Positions 42,694-51,765 of a stretch of 64,000 nt of DNA are shown piece by piece. The notes beneath the pieces were generated by a model. It was not told the origin of the DNA. It did not search any database and saw nothing but the letters and a program-made list of their open reading frames with translations. The stretch is from an uncultured Alphaproteobacteria bacterium. GTDB taxonomy: Bacteria; Pseudomonadota; Alphaproteobacteria; CAAHEQ01; UBA3637. The stretch is from contig CAKPYH010000001.1 of the NCBI GenBank assembly GCA_934202735.1, positions 124,001 to 188,000 on the forward strand, in the 5' to 3' direction. Position 1 is the first letter of the stretch. Each line of letters opens with the position of its first letter. The position numbers and the translations under genes were made by a program.

Positions 42694-44405
42694 TGCGCGG
42701 TCGGATATGGGGTTTGATTTGCGTCTGCCTGATCGGGTGGGGGACAACGGGGAGGACCGAGTCCGTTTTGACGGCGGCCGATGTGGCCACCTATCGGCAT
42801 ATTTTTCAAGCACAACATCAAGGCCGATTTCAGAAAGCCGATACCTTGCGGAACAAGCTGGCAAACAAGGTATTAGACGGATATGTCCTGTATGATCGTT
42901 ATTTTTCGCCACACTATAAGACCAAAAAAAATGAGATTACAACATGGTTGACCCGCTATGGCGATTGGGCCGTGGCCCCGGATGTGTATGCTTTGGGCAA
43001 ACAAAAGAAAGCCACGTTGCCGATTCCGGCCCCCAAAGGGATTTTCGGGGGCAAAGCGGGGACATGTTCGGCTGTTTTTCGGCCCGAACCGATTGACCTG
43101 TTGCGGAATCCGGCGTTTTCCTACCTGTCCGGGGAGAAGCGTACGCGGGCCCGGCGGGCGGCTCGGCGTATGTATCGGGCCTTGAATCGCGGTAAAACCA
43201 TGAATGCCCGCTTGATTTTGGAATCCGCAGATGTGCAGGACCTGTTTTCCCGTACGGACTATGATTCGGCCCGAACGGCGTTGGCATTTTCGTACTTTAT
43301 TGACGGCATGGACGATAAAGCCCTGGCCTATGCCGTACCGGCCCTGAAACGGTCGGGAGATTCCATTCCGTTGGCCTATTGGGTGGCCGGCTTGGCCGCT
43401 TGGCGGACCGAAGATTATGCCGCCGCTGCCACTTACTTTGCCACCGCTGCCGAACATAAAAAGAAATATCCGCTGTTGGAAGCCGGTGCGTCCGTTTGGG
43501 CGGCCCGATCCTACTTGAAAAATGGCGATTATGAACGGGTTGTGCCGTATTTGGAACGCGCCTCGCGCTATCCGCGCTTGTTTTACGGCATCTTGGCTAT
43601 GCGATTGTTGGCGCAAGATTTAGGCCATGTGTGGGATGAACCGGCCCTGCCTAATGATGATGTCAGTGCCGATTTTTCACACCCGGCACTGGAACGGTTT
43701 TATGCCCTGCAACAAGTGGGGAGAAAAGACTGGGCCGAACGTGAGTTATCGCAACTGTACCTGAATGCAGATGATGAAGCCAAGGGTATCTTGTTGATGA
43801 TTTCGCAACAGCGGGGGTTTGCATCGGACCTGTTGGTATTGACCGGAACTCTGGGTGATGGCAGTACGCGCTATCCTGCACCGAATTGGACACCCAAAGA
43901 CGGTTGGAAAGTGGATAAAGCCTTGGTTTACGCCTTTGTGCGTCAGGAATCGTGCTTTAATAAACGGGCCGAAAGTGCCGTGGGGGCTTTGGGCCTGATG
44001 CAAATTATGCCGGCCACAGGACGGGAATTGGCGCGAATCTTGCAATATCCTTTCCGCAAGCAGTTGCTGAAAGAACCGGAATACAATCTGTCCTTGGGAC
44101 AAAATTATTTGTTGCGCCTGATGGATATGCCGACAGTCGGAAATAACCTGATGTTTTTGGCGGTGGCGTATAATGCCGGGCCGGGAAACCTGAACAAATG
44201 GAAAAAGAAAATGAAATGCGAGGATCCTTTATTATTTCTGGAAAGTATCCCATCGCGTGAAACCCGCAGTTTTGTGGAACGAATTGTGGTCAATTATTGG
44301 ATCTACCGGAACCTGATGGGACAACCGTTGGCTTCCCTGGATACCGTTGCCGGTGGGGATTGGCCGTGTTATCAGGCTTTGGAATGCCCGGCCCCCAAAA
44401 AGTAA
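42693..44405 (+). CDS. Soluble lytic murein transglycosylase (Slt70-like)
   Basis: 570 residues with a signal peptide, a superhelical array of short helices and a C-terminal SLT domain. The catalytic Glu lies in VRQESCFN, followed by GALGLMQIMPATG and AYNAGPGNLNKWK. Cleaves glycan strands forming 1,6-anhydro ends. Starts at the TGATG overlap with the secreted protein gene. Confidence 0.92.
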   Translation: MRGRIWGLICVCLIGWGTTGRTESVLTAADVATYRHIFQAQHQGRFQKADTLRNKLANKVLDGYVLYDRYFSPHYKTKKNEITTWLTRYGDWAVAPDVYALGKQKKATLPIPAPKGIFGGKAGTCSAVFRPEPIDLLRNPAFSYLSGEKRTRARRAARRMYRALNRGKTMNARLILESADVQDLFSRTDYDSARTALAFSYFIDGMDDKALAYAVPALKRSGDSIPLAYWVAGLAAWRTEDYAAAATYFATAAEHKKKYPLLEAGASVWAARSYLKNGDYERVVPYLERASRYPRLFYGILAMRLLAQDLGHVWDEPALPNDDVSADFSHPALERFYALQQVGRKDWAERELSQLYLNADDEAKGILLMISQQRGFASDLLVLTGTLGDGSTRYPAPNWTPKDGWKVDKALVYAFVRQESCFNKRAESAVGALGLMQIMPATGRELARILQYPFRKQLLKEPEYNLSLGQNYLLRLMDMPTVGNNLMFLAVAYNAGPGNLNKWKKKMKCEDPLLFLESIPSRETRSFVERIVVNYWIYRNLMGQPLASLDTVAGGDWPCYQALECPAPKK

Positions 44406-44415
44406 AACGATAACA

Positions 44416-44445
44416 AACAAGCCCCGTTTATAAAACAGGGCTTGT
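44416..44445. terminator. Hairpin between convergent transglycosylase and OmpA-like genes
   Basis: AACAAGCCC / GGGCTTGTT with a further internal GTTT/AAAC pairing. Only short T-runs on either side; may serve both genes. Confidence 0.45.
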
Positions 44446-44467
44446 TGCAGTTCATTTAGGCTTGAAA

Positions 44468-44986
44468 TTATTTAATTGTAATTTCAACCCGGCGATTCTT
44501 GGCCCGACCGGCGGCAGTGTCGTTTTCCGTCACAAAATCCGTCATCCCATAGCCCGTTGCCGTCAAACGATCGGCCGCTACACCTTTTTTCACAAAGAAA
44601 GCTTTGACCGCATTCGCGCGTTGTTGGCTCAACCGTTTATTGTAGGCCGCCGAACCGACGTTGTCGGTATAGCCGCGAATATCGGCCGTCCGACCGGCAT
44701 GTGCTTTCAGGTAATCCGCCCGTGTGGCCAGGTATTTTTCACCCGCAGGGGTCAGATCTTTTGAATTAAAGGCGAAGAAAATCGGGGCGGTTTCAAAGTT
44801 CATCTTTTCCACGGCGGCTTTTTCCGCTTTGGTCATCGGAGCCACTTGTTTGGCTTCCGGTTGTACCCGATTGATGGTCGGCTTGTTGCATTGACATTTC
44901 GGACTTCTGGTTTTGCAAACCGGACCCGCACAAGCAACCGTCAATAAAGATAATGTGGCAATCGTTGCCAGTTTCGTCATGTTCAT
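44468..44986 (-). CDS. OmpA-family (Pal-like) lipoprotein
   Basis: 172 residues. Lipobox TVAC at the end of a short signal, then an unusual Cys-rich stretch (CAGPVCKTRSPKCQC), and a C-terminal OmpA domain with DIRGYTDNVGSAAYNKRLSQQRA, RLTATGYGM and NRRVEITI for peptidoglycan binding. GAAAGGAG upstream. Probably links outer membrane and wall; the extra cysteines are odd for Pal. Confidence 0.85.
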   Translation of the reverse strand: MNMTKLATIATLSLLTVACAGPVCKTRSPKCQCNKPTINRVQPEAKQVAPMTKAEKAAVEKMNFETAPIFFAFNSKDLTPAGEKYLATRADYLKAHAGRTADIRGYTDNVGSAAYNKRLSQQRANAVKAFFVKKGVAADRLTATGYGMTDFVTENDTAAGRAKNRRVEITIK

Positions 44987-45018
44987 TTTTTTTCTCCTTT
45001 CTTGTTCATGATGAACTC

Positions 45019-45047
45019 ATCATACCTGTTTTTTTTTCGTTTGTCAT
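45019..45047 (-). promoter_or_regulatory. Promoter of the OmpA-like gene
   Basis: Minus strand ATGACA (45042-45047), 17-base spacer, TATGAT (45019-45024). Confidence 0.65.
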
Positions 45048-45075
45048 TAAAAAAATACAAAAAAGGATACATTTT

Positions 45076-45423
45076 TTAAGTGTCGCGTTCCCGCCCCCGG
45101 GGCAACAGTTGCATTCCCTTGGGGATCCGGCCCAAAGCCGGGGTATAGGCCATGGTCTCCGGCCGGCCCCGTTCGTCCCAATAGGTCCATCGGCCCACTT
45201 TATGATTGTTGCGATAATCGCCGATACCCTTTAACCGGCCGTTGCGATGATATTCATGCCATTCGCCGTTCTTTTGACCCCGTAATAAAAACCCGCGTGC
45301 CTGAGGAATACAACGGGTGTAAGACGGATAGTATTCCGTTCCGAACCGAACGGCCGCCCGACCGGTGGCTTTGATTTCGGGATCGGCCTGTTGTAAATCA
45401 TGAAAAATATCTTGTACACTCAT
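45076..45423 (-). CDS. Small MORN_2-repeat protein
   Basis: 115 residues. The middle (QKNGEWHEYHRNGRLKGIGDY, NHKVGRWTYWDERG) forms about two MORN_2 repeats related to those of the protein at 37197. No signal peptide. AAAGGAC before the ATG at 45423. Function unknown. Confidence 0.65.
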   Translation of the reverse strand: MSVQDIFHDLQQADPEIKATGRAAVRFGTEYYPSYTRCIPQARGFLLRGQKNGEWHEYHRNGRLKGIGDYRNNHKVGRWTYWDERGRPETMAYTPALGRIPKGMQLLPRGRERDT

Positions 45424-45492
45424 CTGTCTGTCCTTTGAAAGGAAGTGTAGCATATTCAGCCGTTTTTGTCAAGGTTTATCACCGCACCCCTT

Positions 45493-45518
45493 AAAAAAAG
45501 CCCCGCATATCGCGGGGC
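45493..45518 (-). terminator. Terminator of the YdcH-like gene
   Basis: Stem GCCCCGC / GCGGGGC, then seven T residues on the minus strand, 22 bases after the stop. Confidence 0.9.
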
Positions 45519-45539
45519 CCAAGGGAGGGAAAGCAGGCT

Positions 45540-45710
45540 TTATTTTTCCAGGTCTTCAATTTCCTGTTTTACAGCCAACTTTTGTTTTTTGTATTCTTGA
45601 ATCTTGATGTCATCAGGGGCCGGCCGAGCCGCTTCTTCCGCGATCTTCAAGTCCAGTTCCGCATGTCGGGCCTTTAAGGCATCCAAGTGTTTTTGTGTTT
45701 TTTCTGTCAT
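45540..45710 (-). CDS. YdcH-family (DUF465) small protein
   Basis: 56 residues: begins MTEKTQKHLDALKARHAELD and ends KKQKLAVKQEIEDLEK, the two-helix pattern with H-x-x-L-D and K-x-K-L-x-x-K of DUF465 proteins, whose role is unknown. AAAGGAG eight bases before the ATG, its own TTGCAT-16-TATATT promoter and a strong terminator show it is a real gene. Confidence 0.85.
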   Translation of the reverse strand: MTEKTQKHLDALKARHAELDLKIAEEAARPAPDDIKIQEYKKQKLAVKQEIEDLEK

Positions 45711-45733
45711 GTTGTTTTCTCCTTTACAAACAT

Positions 45734-45761
45734 AATATAGTGTGTTTCAAATAAAATGCAA
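45734..45761 (-). promoter_or_regulatory. Promoter of the YdcH-like gene
   Basis: Minus strand TTGCAT (45756-45761), 16-base spacer, TATATT (45734-45739), between pfkA and the small gene. Confidence 0.6.
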
Positions 45762-45776
45762 GAGTTCTTTTCGGTA

Positions 45777-46868
45777 TCAGGCTTCACCGATATAAATTCC
45801 CAGGCTGCGCGCGGTATCCGCCATTTGACCGTTCGGATCTACCGGAGAATTGGCCAAGCGTAAAATCACGTCCAAGTCTTCATCCTGAATCCGACCGTTT
45901 TTGTGAACGACGACCCGATTGTTTTGTCCTGCGGCCAATAACTCAATCGCCCGGACGGCAAAAGCCGATGCCAAAACACGATCTTCCGAGGTTGGCGTGC
46001 CGGCCCGTTGAATATGCCCCAAGACATTAGCCCGAACATTGAAACCGTCCGCCGCTAACCGTTCGGTAAAATATGCGGAAACACCGCCGAATGTCCGACC
46101 GTTGGACGCAAAAGATTGTTGCCCGTCCGGCTTTTTAATCCCTTCCGCAACCACCACCAAGGCATGTTTCCGACCGGCGGCAAATGACTTCTTTAATCGC
46201 GCCACAACACCGTCATACGTATACGGAATTTCCGGAATTAAAGCCACATCGGCGCAACCGGCTATCGCCGATTCCAAGGCTAAATGTCCCGCCCCGCGTC
46301 CCATGACTTCCGCAATCATCACCCGATGATGGCTGGCCGCCGTGGTGTCCAACTTGTCCAACGCATCCATGACAACGGAACGCGCGGTGGAAAAGCCGAT
46401 CGCTAAATCCGTACCGGGGGCATCATTATCAATCGTTTTGGGAATACCGATCATGGAAATACCAACGGCTTTACAATACTTGCTGACAATCGCCATAGAA
46501 CCGTCCCCGCCAATGACTACCAGGGCGGACAGGCCCAATTCCCGAATGCCGTCTTGAAAGCGGGCAATCAGTTCTTCATCGGTCAATTCTTCTATTGTCC
46601 CATCGGCCCGGCCCACACGGTGGGGATTCCCCGAATTGTTGGTACCCAACATTGTACCGCCCAGTGTCGCAAACGGAAATTCAAAATCCGCCATCGTCAA
46701 TTTTTGATACCACATCGGTCGTACAAACAAACCATCCATCGCGTTGTGAATACCGTAAACTTCCCAGCCGCGGGTTAAAGCACTGCATACCACGGCACGA
46801 ATAGCGGTGTTCAGACCTGAACAGTCTCCGCCACTGGTCAATACGCCGATTTTTTTGATTTCTGCCAT
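45777..46868 (-). CDS. pfkA: 6-phosphofructokinase
   Basis: Phosphorylates fructose 6-phosphate in glycolysis (363 residues, longer than E. coli PfkA). GVLTSGGDCSGLN, GGDGSM and PKTIDNDAPGTD are clear. Gly in GGDGS favours ATP as donor (PPi enzymes have GGDD), while Lys in PKTIDND is the PPi-type or group III residue, so donor choice needs assay. Many alphaproteobacteria lack this enzyme, pointing to a glycolytic, perhaps fermentative, organism. Confidence 0.92.
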   Translation of the reverse strand: MAEIKKIGVLTSGGDCSGLNTAIRAVVCSALTRGWEVYGIHNAMDGLFVRPMWYQKLTMADFEFPFATLGGTMLGTNNSGNPHRVGRADGTIEELTDEELIARFQDGIRELGLSALVVIGGDGSMAIVSKYCKAVGISMIGIPKTIDNDAPGTDLAIGFSTARSVVMDALDKLDTTAASHHRVMIAEVMGRGAGHLALESAIAGCADVALIPEIPYTYDGVVARLKKSFAAGRKHALVVVAEGIKKPDGQQSFASNGRTFGGVSAYFTERLAADGFNVRANVLGHIQRAGTPTSEDRVLASAFAVRAIELLAAGQNNRVVVHKNGRIQDEDLDVILRLANSPVDPNGQMADTARSLGIYIGEA

Positions 46869-46944
46869 TACTTAAATCCTTTCGTTAAAAACAAAGTGGA
46901 CGAATTATACCTGTTTTTGATTTTTTTTGCTACTAAAAAATGAC

Positions 46945-47682
46945 TTACAATGAAAAATTTTTGCCCAGATACGTTTTGCGTACGCTTTCGTCAGCAATGA
47001 TTTCCCGAGGTGTCCCTTGTTTCAAGACCGTCCCGTCATGTAAAATATAGGCGCGATCAATAATACTCAACGTTTCACGGACGTTATGATCCGTGATTAA
47101 AACCCCCAAACCGCGATTTTTTAATTGAGCCACTAAATCTTTGATTTCACCGACAGCAATCGGATCAATCCCGGCCAGCGGTTCGTCCAATAAAATGTAA
47201 GACGGTCGTGAGGCCAACGCCCGTGCGATTTCCAACCGCCGGCGTTCCCCGCCCGACAACGCCCGAGACGGCGAATAACGCAGGTGTTCAATGGAAAACT
47301 CTTTAAGCAAGGCATCCAAATCGTGTTCTATCTTTTCGGGATTATCTTCTACCAACTGCAAGACGGCTCGGATATTATCTTCCACATTCAGCCCGCGGAA
47401 AATGGACGCTTCCTGAGGCAAATAGCCGATCCCTAACCGTGCCCGCCGATATACGGGATACTTGGTAATGTCTATGCCGTCCAACATAATCTTGCCGGCG
47501 TTCGGGGAAATCAGACCCGTCACGCAGTAAAACGAAGTTGTCTTGCCGGCCCCATTGGGACCTAACAAGCCGACGGCTTCCCCCAACTGAACCCGCATGG
47601 ATACATCACGCAGAACGACCCGCTTTTTATAACTTTTACTGATGTGAGAAATAATCAGTCCTTTTTGCGATGTAATGGCCAT
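46945..47682 (-). CDS. lptB: LPS export ABC transporter ATPase LptB
   Basis: ATPase of the LptB2FG extractor (245 residues). Walker A LGPNGAGKTTSFY, Q-loop YLPQEASIFR, signature LSGGERRR, Walker B ILLDEPLAGID and H-loop ITDHNVRET. Start directly abuts the stop of the LptC-LptA fusion. Confidence 0.97.
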   Translation of the reverse strand: MAITSQKGLIISHISKSYKKRVVLRDVSMRVQLGEAVGLLGPNGAGKTTSFYCVTGLISPNAGKIMLDGIDITKYPVYRRARLGIGYLPQEASIFRGLNVEDNIRAVLQLVEDNPEKIEHDLDALLKEFSIEHLRYSPSRALSGGERRRLEIARALASRPSYILLDEPLAGIDPIAVGEIKDLVAQLKNRGLGVLITDHNVRETLSIIDRAYILHDGTVLKQGTPREIIADESVRKTYLGKNFSL

Positions 47683-48726
47683 TTATTTTGTTCCTTTCAG
47701 TTCCGCCGGAATCAAGTGTCCCCGCACACGCCCTTTCTTTTGCCCCTTCCGGGTCGGTGTCAATGTATTTTCACCGGTATGCAAGTTCATGGTGGCCGTT
47801 TCTCCGCGGATGACATTACCGCCTTGGGTCAGAACCACATGCCCCGTCATAACAATAATGCCGGTCCGGGGATCATAAACACCCGTATCCCCCGTCATCT
47901 GATGGTTATCCGCTGACGCGACCACATGTCCGAAAGCCCGAATTTCTTTGACATTGCTTTGGGGACGTTGGGATTTGGGATAATAGGTCAACTCCATTTT
48001 GTCGGCCGTGATGGTTTTGCCTTGTTGTGTGGTGATGACGTGATCCTGCACCGTAATGGTTTGCCGGCTTTGTACAATGTGCATGGGCCCCCGGGACTGC
48101 ACGCGAATATCGCCGTCTTTTTGGCCCAAAATAGTGGTATCGGTATCCCGATGAAAAGTAATGGAATCCCCTTTGTCCGCAATCCGAAAACCCGTGGCGG
48201 TCAAGTGTCCCGTCGGGCCCGTGATGTCAATGCGCCGATCCCCCGACAGTACACCCGTTGCGTTATCGTACGAAACATGACGTGAGACCGCCCGATAGCC
48301 GTCTGTTGTGGTTGCGGTTATTTCTGGCTCAAACAACAAACGGTTCTGTTGTTGCAGGTACAGTGCATAAGCCGTGAGACCGTTCAAAATCGTCCCGTTC
48401 GTCATTTGATAGTCGGCCCGGGGCTTGTACAACGTAATGATTTGCCGTTCCGGATCGGTTTCCAAGACTTTGGGGGCCGTAACGGCCATCGGTTGATTTT
48501 TGTCATCGCGCGCGAAAAAGCGGACCTGTTCCATATCTACCTGAGCATCGGAAACCGTCTTGTCCGATGAGGCGGTCAAGGCAAACTGTTCCTTGGGCGG
48601 CGCAATCAACGCCGGCCATACCAACATTAACGCCGCCAATAAAAACGCAAACACCGGCAACCCGCACTTGAACAAAAAGACGCGGTGTGTATGCATTTTT
48701 AACTGAAACAGGCGGGGCGTGAACAT
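47683..48726 (-). CDS. LptC-LptA fusion protein
   Basis: 347 residues where separate LptC and LptA of about 190 and 170 are usual. A membrane helix (about 20-42) and a beta-jellyroll to about 190, with SRHVSYDNATGVLSGDRRIDITGP typical of LptC; then an OstA/LptA domain (about 200-335) with VQSRGPMHIVQSRQTITVQDHV, VKEIRAFGHVVASADN and YDPRTGIIVMTGHVVLTQGGNVIRG. No stop or frameshift between them. The fusion would tether the periplasmic bridge to the inner membrane. Lies between kdsD and lptB, the standard lptC-lptA place. ATG at 48726 or 48696. Confidence 0.87.
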   Translation of the reverse strand: MFTPRLFQLKMHTHRVFLFKCGLPVFAFLLAALMLVWPALIAPPKEQFALTASSDKTVSDAQVDMEQVRFFARDDKNQPMAVTAPKVLETDPERQIITLYKPRADYQMTNGTILNGLTAYALYLQQQNRLLFEPEITATTTDGYRAVSRHVSYDNATGVLSGDRRIDITGPTGHLTATGFRIADKGDSITFHRDTDTTILGQKDGDIRVQSRGPMHIVQSRQTITVQDHVITTQQGKTITADKMELTYYPKSQRPQSNVKEIRAFGHVVASADNHQMTGDTGVYDPRTGIIVMTGHVVLTQGGNVIRGETATMNLHTGENTLTPTRKGQKKGRVRGHLIPAELKGTK

Positions 48727-48732
48727 CAGATG

Positions 48733-49704
48733 TCAGACAACCCCCGCTTGCAACAAGTGATGCAAGTGTAAAACACCCAACGGTTTCCCATCGGCATCCA
48801 CCACAAACAAGTTGGTAATCTTGGCCGCATTCATCAGGCCGACCGCTTCCGTCCCCAGCATGTTCGGCGGTATCGTCTTGGGGGATTTGGTCATAATATC
48901 TCCCGCCCGGCGTACAATAATGTCCGCCGTCATGTGGCGGCGCAAATCGCCGTCCGTAATCACACCGATAAGACGACCGTCATCATCCGTAATCCCCAGG
49001 CATCCCAGGCTTTTCCCCGTCATAACCACCAACGCATCGGCCATCATCGTATCGGGGCGTACCAACGGCATATCGTCCCCTTTGGCCATGATGTCGGACA
49101 CTTTTAACAAGACGTGGCCCAACTTGCCCCCGGGGTGACGATCATGGAATTGTTCTTTGGTAAAGCCCCGCATTTCCAACAAGGCTACCGCCAGGGCATC
49201 ACCCAAGGCTATCGTCGTTGTGGTAGAGGTCGTGGGAGCCATGCCCAACGGACACGCCTCCGGAGCTTCTTTCTTACCGGGAATCAACAAGACAATATCG
49301 GCGGCTTGTGCCATGGTGCTGGTCGGAACACTGGTAATCGCAATCATCGGAATACCGAACCGGCGGGAGAAAGAAATAATATCCCCCATTTCCCGGCTCT
49401 CCCCTGAATTGGAAATGGTAATCAATGTATCGTTTTTGGTCAGCATCCCCAAATCACCGTGGCTGGCTTCGCTGGGGTGTACGAAAAAAGACGGCGTGCC
49501 GGTAGAAGCCAAGGTGGCCGCCATCTTCTGTCCGATGTGGCCGCTTTTGCCCATGCCGGAAATAATCACACGCCCTTTGGTTCGGAACATCACATTGGCC
49601 GCCTGAACAAACGCATCGTCAATCGTATCTCGCAACAGATTCAAGCCGTGAATTTCCGTATTCAAAACAGTTTTGGCAGAATCAATAATTTCTTGGGGGG
49701 TCAT
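48733..49704 (-). CDS. kdsD: Arabinose-5-phosphate isomerase (KdsD/KpsF)
   Basis: Makes A5P for Kdo synthesis (323 residues). SIS domain with ISGMGKSGHIGQKMAATLASTGTPSFFVHPSEASHGDLGM, then two CBS domains. TAGGAG before the ATG at 49704, just inside the 3' end of rnd. Part of rnd-kdsD-lptCA-lptB. Confidence 0.95.
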   Translation of the reverse strand: MTPQEIIDSAKTVLNTEIHGLNLLRDTIDDAFVQAANVMFRTKGRVIISGMGKSGHIGQKMAATLASTGTPSFFVHPSEASHGDLGMLTKNDTLITISNSGESREMGDIISFSRRFGIPMIAITSVPTSTMAQAADIVLLIPGKKEAPEACPLGMAPTTSTTTTIALGDALAVALLEMRGFTKEQFHDRHPGGKLGHVLLKVSDIMAKGDDMPLVRPDTMMADALVVMTGKSLGCLGITDDDGRLIGVITDGDLRRHMTADIIVRRAGDIMTKSPKTIPPNMLGTEAVGLMNAAKITNLFVVDADGKPLGVLHLHHLLQAGVV

Positions 49705-49715
49705 GGCATAATCTC

Positions 49716-50327
49716 CTAGTGGCAAAAAATATCCGGATCGTCAAAATCCAGTAAGTCTAACTCTGCCCGCGTGGACAAAAAAGCAAAGCAACGGGCCGCC
49801 AGATCTGCCCGTCCTTCACGGGCCAACAGTGTATCCAGCTTTTCCTTTAATGCCTGTAAATACAGGACATCATTGGCGGCATACGTTTGTTGGGCCGGTG
49901 TCAATGTGTCGGCCCCCCAATCCGATGTTTGTTGCTCCTTGCATAACGTGATATTCAATAAATCCTGACACAGGGCTTTCAAACTGTGCGATGCGGCCGA
50001 GGTTCGGCATAACTTGGACGCGATTTTGGTGCAGTACACCGGCGCAACCGTAATGCCCAAGTCATTTTTAATCTTGGCCACATCAAAACGGGCAAAATGA
50101 AAAATCTTTAAAATATCCGGGTTCGTCAACACCTGAATCAGGTTCGGACACGGGACACCCCGTTTGATTTGGACCAGGTATACAGTTTCGTGTCCGTCAT
50201 AAATCTGAACCAGGCATAACCGATCCCGATGCAGATTCAAGCCCATGGTTTCCGTATCAATCGCCAGGGACCGGTCAAACCGTGCCGTTGCCGGTAAATC
50301 ACCGGAGCATACTTGAATTTTCGGCAT
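49716..50327 (-). CDS. rnd: Ribonuclease D-type 3'-5' exonuclease
   Basis: 203 residues, only the DEDDy exonuclease domain (AIDTETMGL, HFARFDVAKI, YAANDVLYL) without HRDC domains; short RNase D proteins at this place are typical of alphaproteobacteria. AAAGGA before the ATG at 50327. Confidence 0.9.
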   Translation of the reverse strand: MPKIQVCSGDLPATARFDRSLAIDTETMGLNLHRDRLCLVQIYDGHETVYLVQIKRGVPCPNLIQVLTNPDILKIFHFARFDVAKIKNDLGITVAPVYCTKIASKLCRTSAASHSLKALCQDLLNITLCKEQQTSDWGADTLTPAQQTYAANDVLYLQALKEKLDTLLAREGRADLAARCFAFLSTRAELDLLDFDDPDIFCH

Positions 50328-50384
50328 ATTTATCCTTTCTGTTTGTGTCATTTTTTCCCGTTATACACTATTCGCGTGAAAAAA

Positions 50385-51722
50385 TCAAGCCCTTATTCCG
50401 ACCTGTGTTTGCCAATCGGACAAGGCTTGTTCGGCCCGGGCCGTATAAAGGCGTTTCCGATCGGCCCCGCGTACTTTTTTCCCGCAAGCCGATGTGTCCA
50501 AGTCCGGAAACAAACCGAAGTTGATATTCATGGGTTGAAAGGTATCGGCTTCGGCCTCGGTCGTGATGTGGCGCAACATGGCCCCCAAAGCCGTTTCCGG
50601 CGGTGGTACGGGTATATCGGGCATCGCCGTAAATAAACCGGCCATCAAACCGACCGCCGCGCTTTCTATATAGCCTTCACACCCCGTGACCTGACCGGCC
50701 AGACGCACATCGGGCCGCGCCCGTAAAGCCAGTTTTTCAGTCAGGACCCGTGGGCCGCAGACAAACGTGTTCCGATGAATGCCGCCCAAGCGGGCAAACT
50801 CGGCCGATCGCAGGGCGGGAATCAGGCGGAAAACTTGCTTTTGCGCCCCGTATGTGAGTTTGGTTTGAAAACCAACCAGGTTCATCAGGGTGCCTTGTTT
50901 ATTTTCCCGGCGCAGTTGGACAACGGCAAACGGCCGCCGGCCCCCGTCATGCGGATCGGATAAACCGACCGGTTTCATTGGACCAAACAACAAAGTTTGT
51001 CGGCCCCGATCGGCCATCACTTCTATAGGCAGGCATCCTTCAAAATAAGGGGTATCTTTTTCCCATTCATGAAAGGATACTTTTTCGCCGGCCAACAAAG
51101 CGTCCAAGAACGTATTGTATTCGTCTTTGGTTAAAGGGCAATTCAGGTAATCCGTCCCATCGCCTTTGTCATAGCGGGATTGATACCACGCCCGATCCAT
51201 ATCCACCGTATCCGTGTATACAATCGGAGCAATCGCGTCAAAAAAATGCAGGGAATCCGTTTGAGTCAGGGTGGCTAAATCCCGGGCCATGACATCAGAT
51301 GTCAGCGGTCCCGTTGCCACAATTACCGGTGTATCGGTCGGCGGGGGTAAGCCCGATTCCGCCACCGTCAGAGAAAAGCCCGGAAAAGCACGCAACGTCC
51401 GTGTGATTTGTTCGGCAAAGGCCGTCCGATTGACCGCCAACGCCCCGCCCGCCGGAACGGCGTTATCGTCAGCACACCGCATAATCAGAGATCCACAGCG
51501 CCGCATTTCGGCATGCATCAAGCCTACGGCATTGGTTTGTGCATCGTCCGATCGCAACGAATTGGAACACACCAACTCGCCGAATAAATCTGTGGTGTGG
51601 GCCGGTGTGCTTTTGCCCGGGCGCATTTCCACCATTTGAACCTGCCACCCGCGTTGCAACAGTTGAAAGGCCGCTTCACTGCCGGCCAGGCCGGCACCGA
51701 TAATCATCACTTGTTTGCTCAT
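50385..51722 (-). CDS. trmFO: Methylenetetrahydrofolate-tRNA uracil-54 methyltransferase
   Basis: Folate- and FAD-dependent enzyme making m5U54 in tRNA (445 residues). FAD motif IIGAGLAGSEAA, CSNSLRSDD, PAGGALAVNR, YFEGCLPIEVMADRG and FGPMKPVGL are all typical. Confidence 0.96.
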   Translation of the reverse strand: MSKQVMIIGAGLAGSEAAFQLLQRGWQVQMVEMRPGKSTPAHTTDLFGELVCSNSLRSDDAQTNAVGLMHAEMRRCGSLIMRCADDNAVPAGGALAVNRTAFAEQITRTLRAFPGFSLTVAESGLPPPTDTPVIVATGPLTSDVMARDLATLTQTDSLHFFDAIAPIVYTDTVDMDRAWYQSRYDKGDGTDYLNCPLTKDEYNTFLDALLAGEKVSFHEWEKDTPYFEGCLPIEVMADRGRQTLLFGPMKPVGLSDPHDGGRRPFAVVQLRRENKQGTLMNLVGFQTKLTYGAQKQVFRLIPALRSAEFARLGGIHRNTFVCGPRVLTEKLALRARPDVRLAGQVTGCEGYIESAAVGLMAGLFTAMPDIPVPPPETALGAMLRHITTEAEADTFQPMNINFGLFPDLDTSACGKKVRGADRKRLYTARAEQALSDWQTQVGIRA

Positions 51723-51765
51723 TTTACTTTCCTTTTTGAATAAAATATGCTATACCATATTTTAA

